Source: an uncultured Deferribacteres bacterium (GTDB lineage Bacteria; Zhuqueibacterota; JdFR-76; DREG01). Taken from it: a stretch of DNA of 64,000 bases. Under the pieces are notes generated by a model. It did not search any database and was not told the origin of the DNA. It saw nothing but the letters and a program-made list of their open reading frames with translations. This document shows positions 52,890-60,473 of the stretch, piece after piece. The stretch is taken from positions 1-64,000 of the forward strand of contig CAJVYQ010000015.1 of assembly GCA_913009825.1 (NCBI GenBank), given 5' to 3'. Each line of letters starts with the position of its first letter. Within the stretch, counting starts at the first letter, position 1. The position numbers were made by a program, and so were the translations under genes.

Positions 52890-53953
52890 TGAACGCCTTT
52901 CTGTTTTAAACGATAGACATAAGCCAGGATTTCAGCCACACTTTTGTACAGGTCAACCGGTGTTTCCTGGCCGATATTACACATTTTGAACAGCGCCCTG
53001 GCCAACGATGGATTTTCAACAATGGGCACATCATTTTCCCGCGCAATTTTTTTGATTTTCTCGGCAATTTTTCTGGCGCCTTTGGCAACCACCACAGGCG
53101 CGCTCATCTCACCGGAAACATATTTCAGTGCTACGGCATAATGGACCGGGTTGGTGATAATCACATCCGCATTGGGCACTTCCGACATCATCCGCTTATG
53201 CGACATTTCCCGCTGTACACTGCGAATTCTGGACTTAACCAATGGATCGCCTTCATATTGCTTCATCTCCTGTTTCACTTCATCCTTGGTCATTTTCAAA
53301 CTCTTTTCATGATCCCAACGTTGAAAGACAAAATCAAATGCCGCCAGAAAGACAAGGGCAATTGAAGCTCTCAATGCCATTTTCATTATTGTATGTCCCA
53401 AAAATGAAGCAACCTGTACTATACTCTGATCCATAAGCGGGATAAAATCTTTGGCAGCGCCCATAATCGTTATATAAACAACCACGCCAACGGTGGTTAT
53501 CTTCAATAATCCTTTTATCAGTTCTTCTGCGGATTTAGCCGAAAAAATTCGTTTAAAACCGTTAAGCGGATTGACTTTATTCAGATCCGGTTTTATCGGT
53601 TCGCCGGTAATCATAAATCCCACTTGCATCACATTTGCCGTGGCCCCGATAATCATTACACTTAACATTAGTGGAGCAAGCACTTTAATTGCAAAGAGAA
53701 TGGTTTGCGCGTTGTAAAAACGCAAACTTTCCTGTGACAGATCATACCCGTTTAAATTTTCAAAGATTTCATGCATCAGTCCCTGAATATTACTAAAAAA
53801 ATTATGCGAAAAAAAGATGAACACAAGAGTTCCGGTTAGCAATACCAACGAAGAATTGACCTCGTTGCTCTTGGCAACATTGCCTTTTTTTCTTGCCTCT
53901 TCACGCCGCTTCGGCGTTGCCTTTTCGGTCTTTTCACCGCTCTGTTCCGGCAT
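52886..53953 (-). CDS. flhB: Flagellar export switch protein FlhB
   Basis: A 355-residue FlhB with the start SGEKTEKATPKRREEARKKGNVAKS, four membrane segments (about 30-210), and the cytoplasmic tail. The autocleavage motif reads NPVH (ADVIITNPVHYAVALKY, about residues 267-270) in place of the usual NPTH. Asn and Pro, between which the chain breaks, are kept. The tail VPIVENPSLARALFKMCNIGQETPVDLYKSVAEILAYVY is normal. It sets export specificity together with FliK. Confidence 0.96.
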   Translation of the reverse strand: MPEQSGEKTEKATPKRREEARKKGNVAKSNEVNSSLVLLTGTLVFIFFSHNFFSNIQGLMHEIFENLNGYDLSQESLRFYNAQTILFAIKVLAPLMLSVMIIGATANVMQVGFMITGEPIKPDLNKVNPLNGFKRIFSAKSAEELIKGLLKITTVGVVVYITIMGAAKDFIPLMDQSIVQVASFLGHTIMKMALRASIALVFLAAFDFVFQRWDHEKSLKMTKDEVKQEMKQYEGDPLVKSRIRSVQREMSHKRMMSEVPNADVIITNPVHYAVALKYVSGEMSAPVVVAKGARKIAEKIKKIARENDVPIVENPSLARALFKMCNIGQETPVDLYKSVAEILAYVYRLKQKGVQ

Positions 53954-53964
53954 GCTATCTCAAC

Positions 53965-54744
53965 TTAAAACGTAACAATCAATGCCAACCATTTACTGTA
54001 AAACGCATGAAACATTTTCTCAAATACGAAAGCAAATGCGGGGATGGACATCCCCAATACAACCAGTCCAACGCCGATTTGCAACGGAAAGCCGACAATA
54101 AAAATATTCATTTGCGGCATGGTTCTGCCTAAAATTCCCAAACCCACGTTGGTAAGAAAGATGGTCACCATAATCGGTGCGGCAATCTTTAATCCGATGA
54201 TAAATATTTCCCGGCTTAAATCCACAAGGGCTTCACCCAAAACATTTGGGAATGAAGCCCCCACCAACGGAACAACCTGAAAACTTTTGACAATTCCCTG
54301 TAAGAAGTAAAGATGACCATCCAGAGTGATAAAAATCAGCATCGCCAAAATATACTCAAACTGGGCAATCAACGACATCCTGATCTGCGACAAAGGATCC
54401 AATACGCTGGTAATGCCAAATCCCATCTGAAACCCGATCAATTCACCACCCAATTGCACGCCGGCAAACAACATAAGGGGAATGAAGCCTACCATCAAGC
54501 CGGCAAGTAAACTCTGGAGCATGGACACTGAAAATCCCAGTAAAGATTGTGTTTCCTGCGGTACTGCAGCGCCTGTTAGCAGCGGATAAACGATCACGGA
54601 TATGAGCAGCGCCAAGCCTAATTTTAACTGAATGGGAACACTCCTCTCGCCGTAAAAGGGGATGATGGCCATGATTGTAGCCAACCGGATAAAAATAAGA
54701 AAAAATTTCTGCACATCAGACAGTGTGAGGCCAAATAAATTCAT
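53965..54744 (-). CDS. fliR: Flagellar export protein FliR
   Basis: A 259-residue integral membrane protein with six hydrophobic segments. Blocks such as FFLIFIRLATIMAIIPFYGERSVPIQLKLGLAL, GGELIGFQMGFGITSVLDP and KIAAPIMVTIFLTNVGLGILGRTMPQMNIFIVGFPLQI are diagnostic for FliR. It forms the entry pore with FliP and FliQ. Gene order fliP-fliQ-fliR-flhB-flhA is the common one. Confidence 0.96.
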   Translation of the reverse strand: MNLFGLTLSDVQKFFLIFIRLATIMAIIPFYGERSVPIQLKLGLALLISVIVYPLLTGAAVPQETQSLLGFSVSMLQSLLAGLMVGFIPLMLFAGVQLGGELIGFQMGFGITSVLDPLSQIRMSLIAQFEYILAMLIFITLDGHLYFLQGIVKSFQVVPLVGASFPNVLGEALVDLSREIFIIGLKIAAPIMVTIFLTNVGLGILGRTMPQMNIFIVGFPLQIGVGLVVLGMSIPAFAFVFEKMFHAFYSKWLALIVTF

Positions 54745-54752
54745 ATCGTCTA

Positions 54753-55022
54753 CTAATGGGCTACGGTCGAGATACTATTGAACACATTGGTAGCAAAAGA
54801 GATCAAAACATTGAGCATCCAGGGCAGAAACAGAAAAAGAGTCAACACCACAACCAAAATTTTCGGTATGAATGTGAGCGTCATTTCCTGGATCTGTGTG
54901 ACCGCCTGAAATACACCGATGATCAACCCAACTACCAATCCCGTGAGCAACATGGGCGCCGCTACAATGAAAGCGGTCGATAATGCATTTTTACCCAGAG
55001 CAATTACAAATTCCTGTGTCAT
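54753..55022 (-). CDS. fliQ: Flagellar export protein FliQ
   Basis: An 89-residue protein with two membrane helices, FIVAAPMLLTGLVVGLIIGVFQAVTQIQEMTLTFIPKILVVVLTLFLFLPWML. The QAVTQIQEMTLTFIPK link is the FliQ signature. Four copies pack around FliP and FliR in the export gate. GAGGATTTC precedes the ATG. Confidence 0.96.
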   Translation of the reverse strand: MTQEFVIALGKNALSTAFIVAAPMLLTGLVVGLIIGVFQAVTQIQEMTLTFIPKILVVVLTLFLFLPWMLNVLISFATNVFNSISTVAH

Positions 55023-55029
55023 GAAATCC

Positions 55030-55791
55030 TCATACAGTGAAACTTCTTATGATCGAGCCAACAATCAGATACCAGCCATCGATTAACACAAATAACAATA
55101 TTTTAAACGGCAGCGAAATCATAATCGGCGGCAGCATCAACATGCCCATGGACATTAAAACACTGGCTACAATGACATCAATGACCAAAAACGGCATATA
55201 AATTAAAAAACCGATTTGGAAAGCGATGCGCAGTTCACTGATCACAAACGCCGGGATTAAAACATGGGTTGGAATACCGCCGGCGTTTTGCGGTTTGTTG
55301 ATCTTTGCAATGCTGACCAATAAGCTTAAATCTTTTTCACGGGTCTGTTTCAGCATAAAAGTGCGCAGCGGTTCAATGGCATTCTTTGCCGCATCATCAA
55401 AGGAGATTTCTTCATTGAGATATGGTTTCACGGCGTTTTTATAAACCTGGTCGAATACCGGATTCATGATAAAAAGCGTTAAAAACAGGGACAATCCGAT
55501 CAAAACCTGGTTCGGCGGCATCTGCTGCAATCCCACGGCCTGTCGCAAAAAATGAAATACTACAATAATACGAGTGAATGATGTTGTCAGAATCAGAATG
55601 GCCGGAGCCAGGCTCAGTACCGTCATCAACAGAAGAATTTCCAAAGTGACGGCAACATCACGCGGGTTTTTCGCATTATCCACCGACAGTGAAACTTTAG
55701 GAATCACCTGTTGAGAATATCCTTCTCCGCTCAGACTTAGAACAAGCAGAATCAAGATAAAAAGAAAAATTATTTTACGCGATCTATTCAT
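55030..55791 (-). CDS. fliP: Flagellar export protein FliP
   Basis: A 253-residue FliP with an N-terminal signal (IIFLFILILLVLSLSGEGYS) that is usually cleaved. Conserved blocks are LSLAPAILILTTSFTRIIVVFHFLRQAVGLQQMPPNQVLIGLSLFLTLFIM and FQIGFLIYMPFLVIDVIVASVLMSMGMLMLPP. Five copies form the core of the export channel. ATG at 55791 is used; a TTG one codon earlier is possible. Confidence 0.97.
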   Translation of the reverse strand: MNRSRKIIFLFILILLVLSLSGEGYSQQVIPKVSLSVDNAKNPRDVAVTLEILLLMTVLSLAPAILILTTSFTRIIVVFHFLRQAVGLQQMPPNQVLIGLSLFLTLFIMNPVFDQVYKNAVKPYLNEEISFDDAAKNAIEPLRTFMLKQTREKDLSLLVSIAKINKPQNAGGIPTHVLIPAFVISELRIAFQIGFLIYMPFLVIDVIVASVLMSMGMLMLPPIMISLPFKILLFVLIDGWYLIVGSIIRSFTV

Positions 55792-55799
55792 CAATTTAT

Positions 55800-56294
55800 T
55801 TAGTTCTTTTGATGCCCCAGAAAACCCTGGAGCTGTTCCGCAAAATTAAGTGATTTTCTGGCCGGTGCCGTATTGAATTGGGATATCCATTTCTGCTGTT
55901 GTTCCGGTTCATCTATTTCCGAGAGTTTGCTGATTCCCGATTCTGAAATTCCCAGAACCAAAATCCGGTCTACCACTTTTACTACACACACCGACTTTTT
56001 GGCGATCAAAGGAACAATTTGTAAGACTTCAACGGCATTGATTGCAGTACCGTAATTCTTTTTGTAGACGAATCGTCGTAGAAGATACAAAATAACATAA
56101 ATTAGAATGATGATAAAACCCAACAGTACAAGCGTCTTAAACATCAATTCGCCAAACCCGGGAACTGCTCCGGTATTCTCCAATGCGGTCGCTTTTTGCT
56201 GATTCGCCAGAATGATATAAGAAGCGCCGGAGAGCAGCAGCAATAAGATGATCAGAACAAGAGCTGCTTTTCCTCTTTTCTGTAAAATTTTCAA
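55800..56294 (-). CDS. fliO: Flagellar biosynthesis protein FliO
   Basis: A 164-residue protein with two membrane segments (LVLIILLLLLSGASYIILA and FKTLVLLGFIIILIYVILYLLRRF) and a short cytoplasmic beta domain, NAVEVLQIVPLIAKKSVCVVKVVDRILVLGISESGI, typical of FliO. It helps FliP assemble. Sequence identity is low in the family, but the gene's place between fliN and fliP settles it. It overlaps fliN by 4 bases. Confidence 0.9.
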   Translation of the reverse strand: MKILQKRGKAALVLIILLLLLSGASYIILANQQKATALENTGAVPGFGELMFKTLVLLGFIIILIYVILYLLRRFVYKKNYGTAINAVEVLQIVPLIAKKSVCVVKVVDRILVLGISESGISKLSEIDEPEQQQKWISQFNTAPARKSLNFAEQLQGFLGHQKN

Positions 56295-56764
56295 TTGGTA
56301 ATTCCTTTGAGCCGGTCGGTGGGATTTAACAGATCCGTAATACGCACGCCAAACCGGTCATCGATAACAACAACCTCACCTTTGGCAATTTTTTTGTTAT
56401 TGATGAGAATATCGATATTTTCATCGGCCATCTTATCAAACTCGATGATTGCTCCTTCGCCTAATTGCAGCACTTCCCGAATCGGAATCTCTTTTCTGGC
56501 CAATTCCACGGAAATCTGTAATTCCAGGTCAAATAACATATCGAAAGAGAATTCACTGGAAAAATCTTTAACATCCTCATCCGACAATGAATCATCAAAA
56601 CTTCCGGCTTCCGCATCAAAAAAATTTTCAACTTCGCTATCCTGGCCGTTGTTTGGTATTTTTTCCTCACCGGATGCTGCATCAACCTGTTTCTCTCCGG
56701 TTAATTCCTCCACAGGTGAATTTTTACCGGTTGTCTGTTCATTTTTCTGTTTTTTTTCTTCCAC
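56291..56764 (-). CDS. fliN: Flagellar motor switch protein FliN
   Basis: A 157-residue protein. The C-terminal ~75 residues form the SpoA domain: LFDLELQISVELARKEIPIREVLQLGEGAIIEFDK and INNKKIAKGEVVVIDDRFGVRITDLL. The N-terminal ~75 residues are an acidic, Gln/Ser-rich, probably unfolded extension, longer than in Salmonella FliN. GTG start, with GGAG seven bases upstream. It builds the C-ring with FliM and binds the export ATPase complex. Confidence 0.95.
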   Translation of the reverse strand: MEEKKQKNEQTTGKNSPVEELTGEKQVDAASGEEKIPNNGQDSEVENFFDAEAGSFDDSLSDEDVKDFSSEFSFDMLFDLELQISVELARKEIPIREVLQLGEGAIIEFDKMADENIDILINNKKIAKGEVVVIDDRFGVRITDLLNPTDRLKGITN

Positions 56765-56781
56765 AAGTTTTCTCCATCATT

Positions 56782-57756
56782 TTATAGTTTATCTAAAATT
56801 TTAAATGCCGTTTTGTTTTTATACTGACCCGCTGTGCCCTTGAAAAGTACTTTGTTGCCAATTTGCAGATCCAACAAACCCTTAACATGAGTATCCAGAA
56901 GAAGTACATCTCCTTTTTGCAGTTTCATAACTTCATTTACACTTAAATTAGATTTCCCCAGATCGATTGAAACCGGAACGAAGATATTTTCGATACTGTT
57001 ACGCATGAACTGAACTTCGTGGATGGAAGAAGGTCTTTTATTCTCTCTGTCCTCCTGTTCAATTACAGGAATTAATTCTTCGATCAACAAATAAGGATAT
57101 GTGATATTGAAGACATTATTCAGATGAATTTTTTCATTAAAGCTCATCTTATAGTTGATTGTGACCACACTATCACCTCGCCGGACGAATTGAAGATAAT
57201 CGCTGCTGGTTAGATAATTTTGTAGTTTCATTTTGAATCCTGCGGTCTTTTCCCAGGTTGTTTGGAAAATTTTAATTAAGTAATCAACCACATTTTGCAC
57301 AATTTTTCGTTCGATCTTGGTTAATTCTCTATCTTCATCATTTGTCGACCCGGGGCCTCCCAGAAGCCGGTCTAAAATATAAAAAGAGAGAGTGTTGCGT
57401 ATTTCGAAGACAATATTTCTTTTTTGCGGCGACAAGTTAAAAACATAAATACTCGTTGGATTTTGCAGAATTTGATAGTACTCTTCCAGTGCGTACTGCT
57501 TAACCGAATTTAGCTGAATACGAATATTGGCGCGCAATGTGTTGTTCAAATGAACGGCAGCTTCGGTGGCATAACTGTCATGAATACGTTCCAATATGCG
57601 GCGGGTCTCTTTGGATAGCTTTCCCCGGTTACGAAAATCGTACGTTTGCACAAACTGTCTTGGCGGTGGTTCTTCCCTATAAAAATTTTTTCGGTACTTC
57701 GGCGACAGAACTTTCAATAGTTCATCCATCTGTGCCTGATCAGCAATCGTATTCAA
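56782..57756 (-). CDS. fliM: Flagellar motor switch protein FliM
   Basis: A 324-residue FliM. The N-terminal CheY-binding segment is IADQAQMDELL in place of the usual LSQxEIDALL. The middle CheC-like domain has YDFRNRGKLSKETRRILERIHDSYA and ILDRLLGGPG, and the C-terminal SpoA domain ends LDTHVKGLLDLQIGNKVLFKGTAGQYKNKTAFKI. The frame stays open to 57843, but I place the start at the TTG at 57756: AGGAG stands seven bases before it, the N-terminus then begins at the conserved motif, and the sigma-54 promoter (57810-57824) would otherwise lie inside the coding part. Confidence 0.92.
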   Translation of the reverse strand: MNTIADQAQMDELLKVLSPKYRKNFYREEPPPRQFVQTYDFRNRGKLSKETRRILERIHDSYATEAAVHLNNTLRANIRIQLNSVKQYALEEYYQILQNPTSIYVFNLSPQKRNIVFEIRNTLSFYILDRLLGGPGSTNDEDRELTKIERKIVQNVVDYLIKIFQTTWEKTAGFKMKLQNYLTSSDYLQFVRRGDSVVTINYKMSFNEKIHLNNVFNITYPYLLIEELIPVIEQEDRENKRPSSIHEVQFMRNSIENIFVPVSIDLGKSNLSVNEVMKLQKGDVLLLDTHVKGLLDLQIGNKVLFKGTAGQYKNKTAFKILDKL

Positions 57757-57809
57757 TCCGGTTCTCCTGAACTTGTTTGATTTGATATCCAACTTCTCAC
57801 CGTTTTTAA

Positions 57810-57824
57810 GCAATCTATATGCCA
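57810..57824 (-). promoter_or_regulatory. Sigma-54 promoter of the fliM-flhG operon
   Basis: The minus strand reads TGGCATATAGATTGC, with GG and GC ten bases apart and the TGGCA/TTGC blocks intact. The predicted start near 57798 leaves about 40 bases to the fliM TTG. It would drive fliM, fliN, fliO, fliP, fliQ, fliR, flhB, flhA, flhF and flhG, all packed without large gaps. Confidence 0.87.
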
Positions 57825-58036
57825 ACAATAACGGTAAACGCAAGACAATGTAACCAACTATTATTTTTAGGGGTTAACTAATTACAAGAAAATCAGATTT
57901 TGCTTATGGAAGGAAATAATTACCGGGAATCACGGCAAGCTTTGCCGCAAAAGGGCGAAATCGCATCCTATCCGGTCTGGAGAGAGAAAGGAAGAACGGA
58001 TTGGATAATTGGAGGGATGAGGCCACTTTAAAAAGA

Positions 58037-58116
58037 GCTAAAACTCTTATATTGGAGCGAGCTGCTTTCAATTCCCAGTGTAGAAGCGCGGGGCTCTAAG
58101 CATAAGAGCTTTTAAC
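58037..58116. repeat. Short inverted-end sequence between fliL and fliM
   Basis: GCTAAAACTCTTAT and ATAAGAGCTTTTAAC are imperfect inverted repeats about 50 bases apart, giving an AT-rich stem with a GC-rich centre. It lies within the 376-base gap 57757-58132, between the fliL stop and fliM. It may end the flgD-fliL transcript or be a small repeat element; nothing else is evident in the gap besides the sigma-54 site. Confidence 0.45.
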
Positions 58117-58132
58117 CGGCGACGACTAACAA

Positions 58133-58630
58133 TTATTGCAATATAAAATTGGTAAAATAGACGCCCTGAATCCCCCGTTCCGGCAAAATGTTATTCACAT
58201 CCGCCATTATTTTTATGCGCAGCGTATCTTTGTCGGCAGCATCATCCAATTGAGAAATGGTACTATTGGAAAATAAGGAAATCAGATAATCGCGCACTTT
58301 CACATCCATCTTTTCAATATCTCCCATGGTTTTGGAATCCACACAATCAAACCCGATGCTAACATTTATAAAATGTCTGCCACCGGTCTCTTTCGGATTG
58401 ACGATGACATCTTCAACCATATAAATCTGGCCGATACTTTTAGCCTGTTTTTTTTGCTCATTTTTTACCGGTTGGGAAGAATTTTTTAACTCGTTCTTTG
58501 GTTTTACAATACTGGTGATGAAAAAATATGAAAGCACCAATTGAATAACCAACAGCGGAGTAACAATTATGATGATTTTTTTCAGCGAAAACGATTTCTT
58601 CTTTTTCTTCTCATTTTCTTCTTCAGCCAT
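58133..58630 (-). CDS. fliL: Flagellar basal body-associated protein FliL
   Basis: A 165-residue single-pass membrane protein. A Lys-rich cytoplasmic start (EEENEKKKKKSFSLKK) leads to one membrane helix (IIIIVTPLLVIQLVLSYFFI) and a periplasmic FliL domain: YMVEDVIVNPKETGGRHFINVSIGFD, KVRDYLISLFSNSTISQL and GIQGVYFTNFILQ at the extreme end. It associates with the stator and supports torque. Last of the flgD-to-fliL series. Confidence 0.94.
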   Translation of the reverse strand: MAEEENEKKKKKSFSLKKIIIIVTPLLVIQLVLSYFFITSIVKPKNELKNSSQPVKNEQKKQAKSIGQIYMVEDVIVNPKETGGRHFINVSIGFDCVDSKTMGDIEKMDVKVRDYLISLFSNSTISQLDDAADKDTLRIKIMADVNNILPERGIQGVYFTNFILQ

Positions 58631-58672
58631 TTCTATTGTCCTATTTATCTTTTTTTTGATTTTTCTTTCACT

Positions 58673-59383
58673 CTATTTTTCCAGATAGATTTCAACCCGG
58701 CGGTTTTTTGACCGATTATCCGGGGAATCGTTAGGAACAAGCGGACGGTTCTCTCCGTAACCGATTGAATAGATTTTTGTAGGCGACACCTGACATTGAT
58801 CCTGTAAAAAATGCACCACATTGATAGCCCGGATGGCAGACAACTCCCAGTTCGATGGAAATTGGAGAGTATGTATCGGCAAATTATCCGTATGTCCTTC
58901 CACTCTTATATTGTTCGGCCAACCTTTTGCCAGAGCTCCTATTTTTTTCAGAATTGGACTGGCCGAAGGTTTTATATCCGCTTTCCCCAGGTCAAAGAGC
59001 AGTTTTTCCTTCATCCGGATGGCGATGCCGTTTTTCGAAATTTTAAAATCAATTTCTTTAGCCAGGTTTTCTTTATCGATGAACTTTCTCATCTCTACAA
59101 TTTTATTCAGCATCTCACGTTGCTCGAAACCATTCAGCATCGGCATCTTCATTTCTACCGGGTTGATTGGCGATTCGTTAAAAGGCAGAACCCCTAAAGC
59201 TCCTTTTAATGAACCTAATGCCTTTTGAAATTCCACCATCTGAACCGATGAAAAAGATACGATTAAGACAAAAAAGGTTAACAACAAGGACATAAGGTCG
59301 CCATAAGTGGTCATCCACTCGGGCGCGCCGCCGCCTTCATCATCCGGTTTTTTGTCCTTGTATCTTCTACCGTTTGATCGCAT
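58673..59383 (-). CDS. motB: Flagellar stator protein MotB
   Basis: A 236-residue MotB. The proton- or ion-binding Asp is D29 in PEWMTTYGDLMSLLLTFFVLIVSF. The C-terminal OmpA-like domain binds peptidoglycan: IRVEGHTDNLP, SNWELSAIRAINVVHFL, YGENRPLVPNDSPDNRSKNRRVEI. The coupling ion cannot be stated with certainty from this. Paired with motA upstream, 20 bases away. Confidence 0.96.
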   Translation of the reverse strand: MRSNGRRYKDKKPDDEGGGAPEWMTTYGDLMSLLLTFFVLIVSFSSVQMVEFQKALGSLKGALGVLPFNESPINPVEMKMPMLNGFEQREMLNKIVEMRKFIDKENLAKEIDFKISKNGIAIRMKEKLLFDLGKADIKPSASPILKKIGALAKGWPNNIRVEGHTDNLPIHTLQFPSNWELSAIRAINVVHFLQDQCQVSPTKIYSIGYGENRPLVPNDSPDNRSKNRRVEIYLEK

Positions 59384-59403
59384 ACCTGTTCCGTCTATTT
59401 AAT

Positions 59404-60180
59404 TTAAACCGCTTTTTCCTCGACAAATTCTTTCCTATTGTTGGGTGGAATATAAGTAATCAGCTTTTGTTCCACAATTCTCGGGTTATCACCGGACTGG
59501 ATTGCCAGCACACCCTCCAGAACCAATTCTTTAGCTGCAAGTTCCTGTTTTGATCGGGTTTTTAACTTTCCGGCGATGGGCAGAAAAAGTAAATTTGCCA
59601 AAACAGCGCCGTAAAATGTGGTGATCAAAGCAATAGCCATAGATGGCCCGATAGTGGATGGCTCACTCATGGAAGCTAACATCAAAACAAGACCTATTAA
59701 AGTACCAATCATACCAAAAGCCGGGGCAAAAGCACCCATGGATTTAAAGATTCCCTGTCCCAACTCATGACGTTCTTCCATATTGGCCAGTTCCGTACCC
59801 AATATAGCGCGTATCTGATCCGGCTCGGTGCCGTCGACGGCCAATTGCATTCCCTGCCGTAAAAAATCATCTTCTATACCGGACATTTCCCTTTCAAGCG
59901 CCAGGATTCCTTCACGTCGGGCGAGATCGGCCAGTTTGACGATCTGTTTGATGGTTTCCACACTTTCCGGCACTTTGTGTGTAAATACATTTTTTACCAC
60001 ACCCATTACACTCAAAACTTCTTTCAGCGGATAATTGATTAAAGTTGCCGCAAAGGTTCCGCCAAAAACAATTAAGATGGAACCCACATTGAAAAATACT
60101 TTAGGGTTACCCTGCATGATAATGGTAATGGCAATCAATCCGATGCCGGAAACAACACCAATTAAGGTTGTGATATCCAT
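59404..60180 (-). CDS. motA: Flagellar stator protein MotA
   Basis: A 258-residue protein with four membrane segments. Helix 1-2 has LIGVVSGIGLIAITIIMQGNP and SILIVFGGTFAATLINYPL. The large cytoplasmic loop contains EGILALEREMSGIEDDFLRQGMQLAVDG. Helices 3-4 have FGMIGTLIGLVLMLASM and SMAIALITTFYGAVLANLLFLPIAGKL. It pairs with MotB to form the stator. The region before ATG shows no strong ribosome site, so coupling to flbD, 20 bases upstream, is likely. Confidence 0.96.
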   Translation of the reverse strand: MDITTLIGVVSGIGLIAITIIMQGNPKVFFNVGSILIVFGGTFAATLINYPLKEVLSVMGVVKNVFTHKVPESVETIKQIVKLADLARREGILALEREMSGIEDDFLRQGMQLAVDGTEPDQIRAILGTELANMEERHELGQGIFKSMGAFAPAFGMIGTLIGLVLMLASMSEPSTIGPSMAIALITTFYGAVLANLLFLPIAGKLKTRSKQELAAKELVLEGVLAIQSGDNPRIVEQKLITYIPPNNRKEFVEEKAV

Positions 60181-60200
60181 AATGAATAAAAACCAATTTT

Positions 60201-60422
60201 TTAGTTAGCGTTTTCTTCCAAATCCATACGTGTTAATTTACTATTATATATTCGTCTTTTATAGCGAATTACTCGAGTGACAATTTCATCCATCGATTCT
60301 TTTACGATAATTTTTCTTTCTGTTGTCAGGGTAATGATTGTATCCGGCGTGCTTTCAATAAACTCGATTAACTCGGCGTTTAAATGCAATATCCGGTTAT
60401 TCAGCAAAGTTACTTCAATCAT
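60201..60422 (-). CDS. flbD: FlbD/SwrD-family flagellar protein
   Basis: A 73-residue protein beginning MIEVTLLNNRILHLNAELIEFIESTPDTIITL, which matches the small FlbD (PF06289) family; SwrD of Bacillus, a relative, raises motor power. This is not the NtrC-type FlbD of Caulobacter. It precedes motA, which fits a role with the stator. The leader is unusual: a perfect hairpin separates its ribosome site from the ATG (60423-60465). Confidence 0.9.
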   Translation of the reverse strand: MIEVTLLNNRILHLNAELIEFIESTPDTIITLTTERKIIVKESMDEIVTRVIRYKRRIYNSKLTRMDLEENAN

Positions 60423-60465
60423 AATTTTAACCGGGCAGATTTTGAAAATCTGCCCGGTTCCTCCT
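60423..60465 (-). promoter_or_regulatory. Hairpin-bridged ribosome binding site of flbD
   Basis: In mRNA order: AGGAGG (60465-60460), then AACCGGGCAGATTTT, a single C, its exact complement AAAATCTGCCCGGTT (to 60429), AAAATT, and the flbD ATG. In linear form the ribosome site is 37 bases from the ATG. With the hairpin folded only six bases separate them, an ideal spacing. No T-run follows, so it does not look like a terminator. Confidence 0.75.
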
Positions 60466-60473
60466 GTTTAAAA

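Noticed and set aside
60429-60459. Hairpin between flgE and flbD as an intrinsic terminator
   Set aside because: No T-run follows. The hairpin sits exactly between AGGAGG and the flbD ATG, so a translational role fits better.
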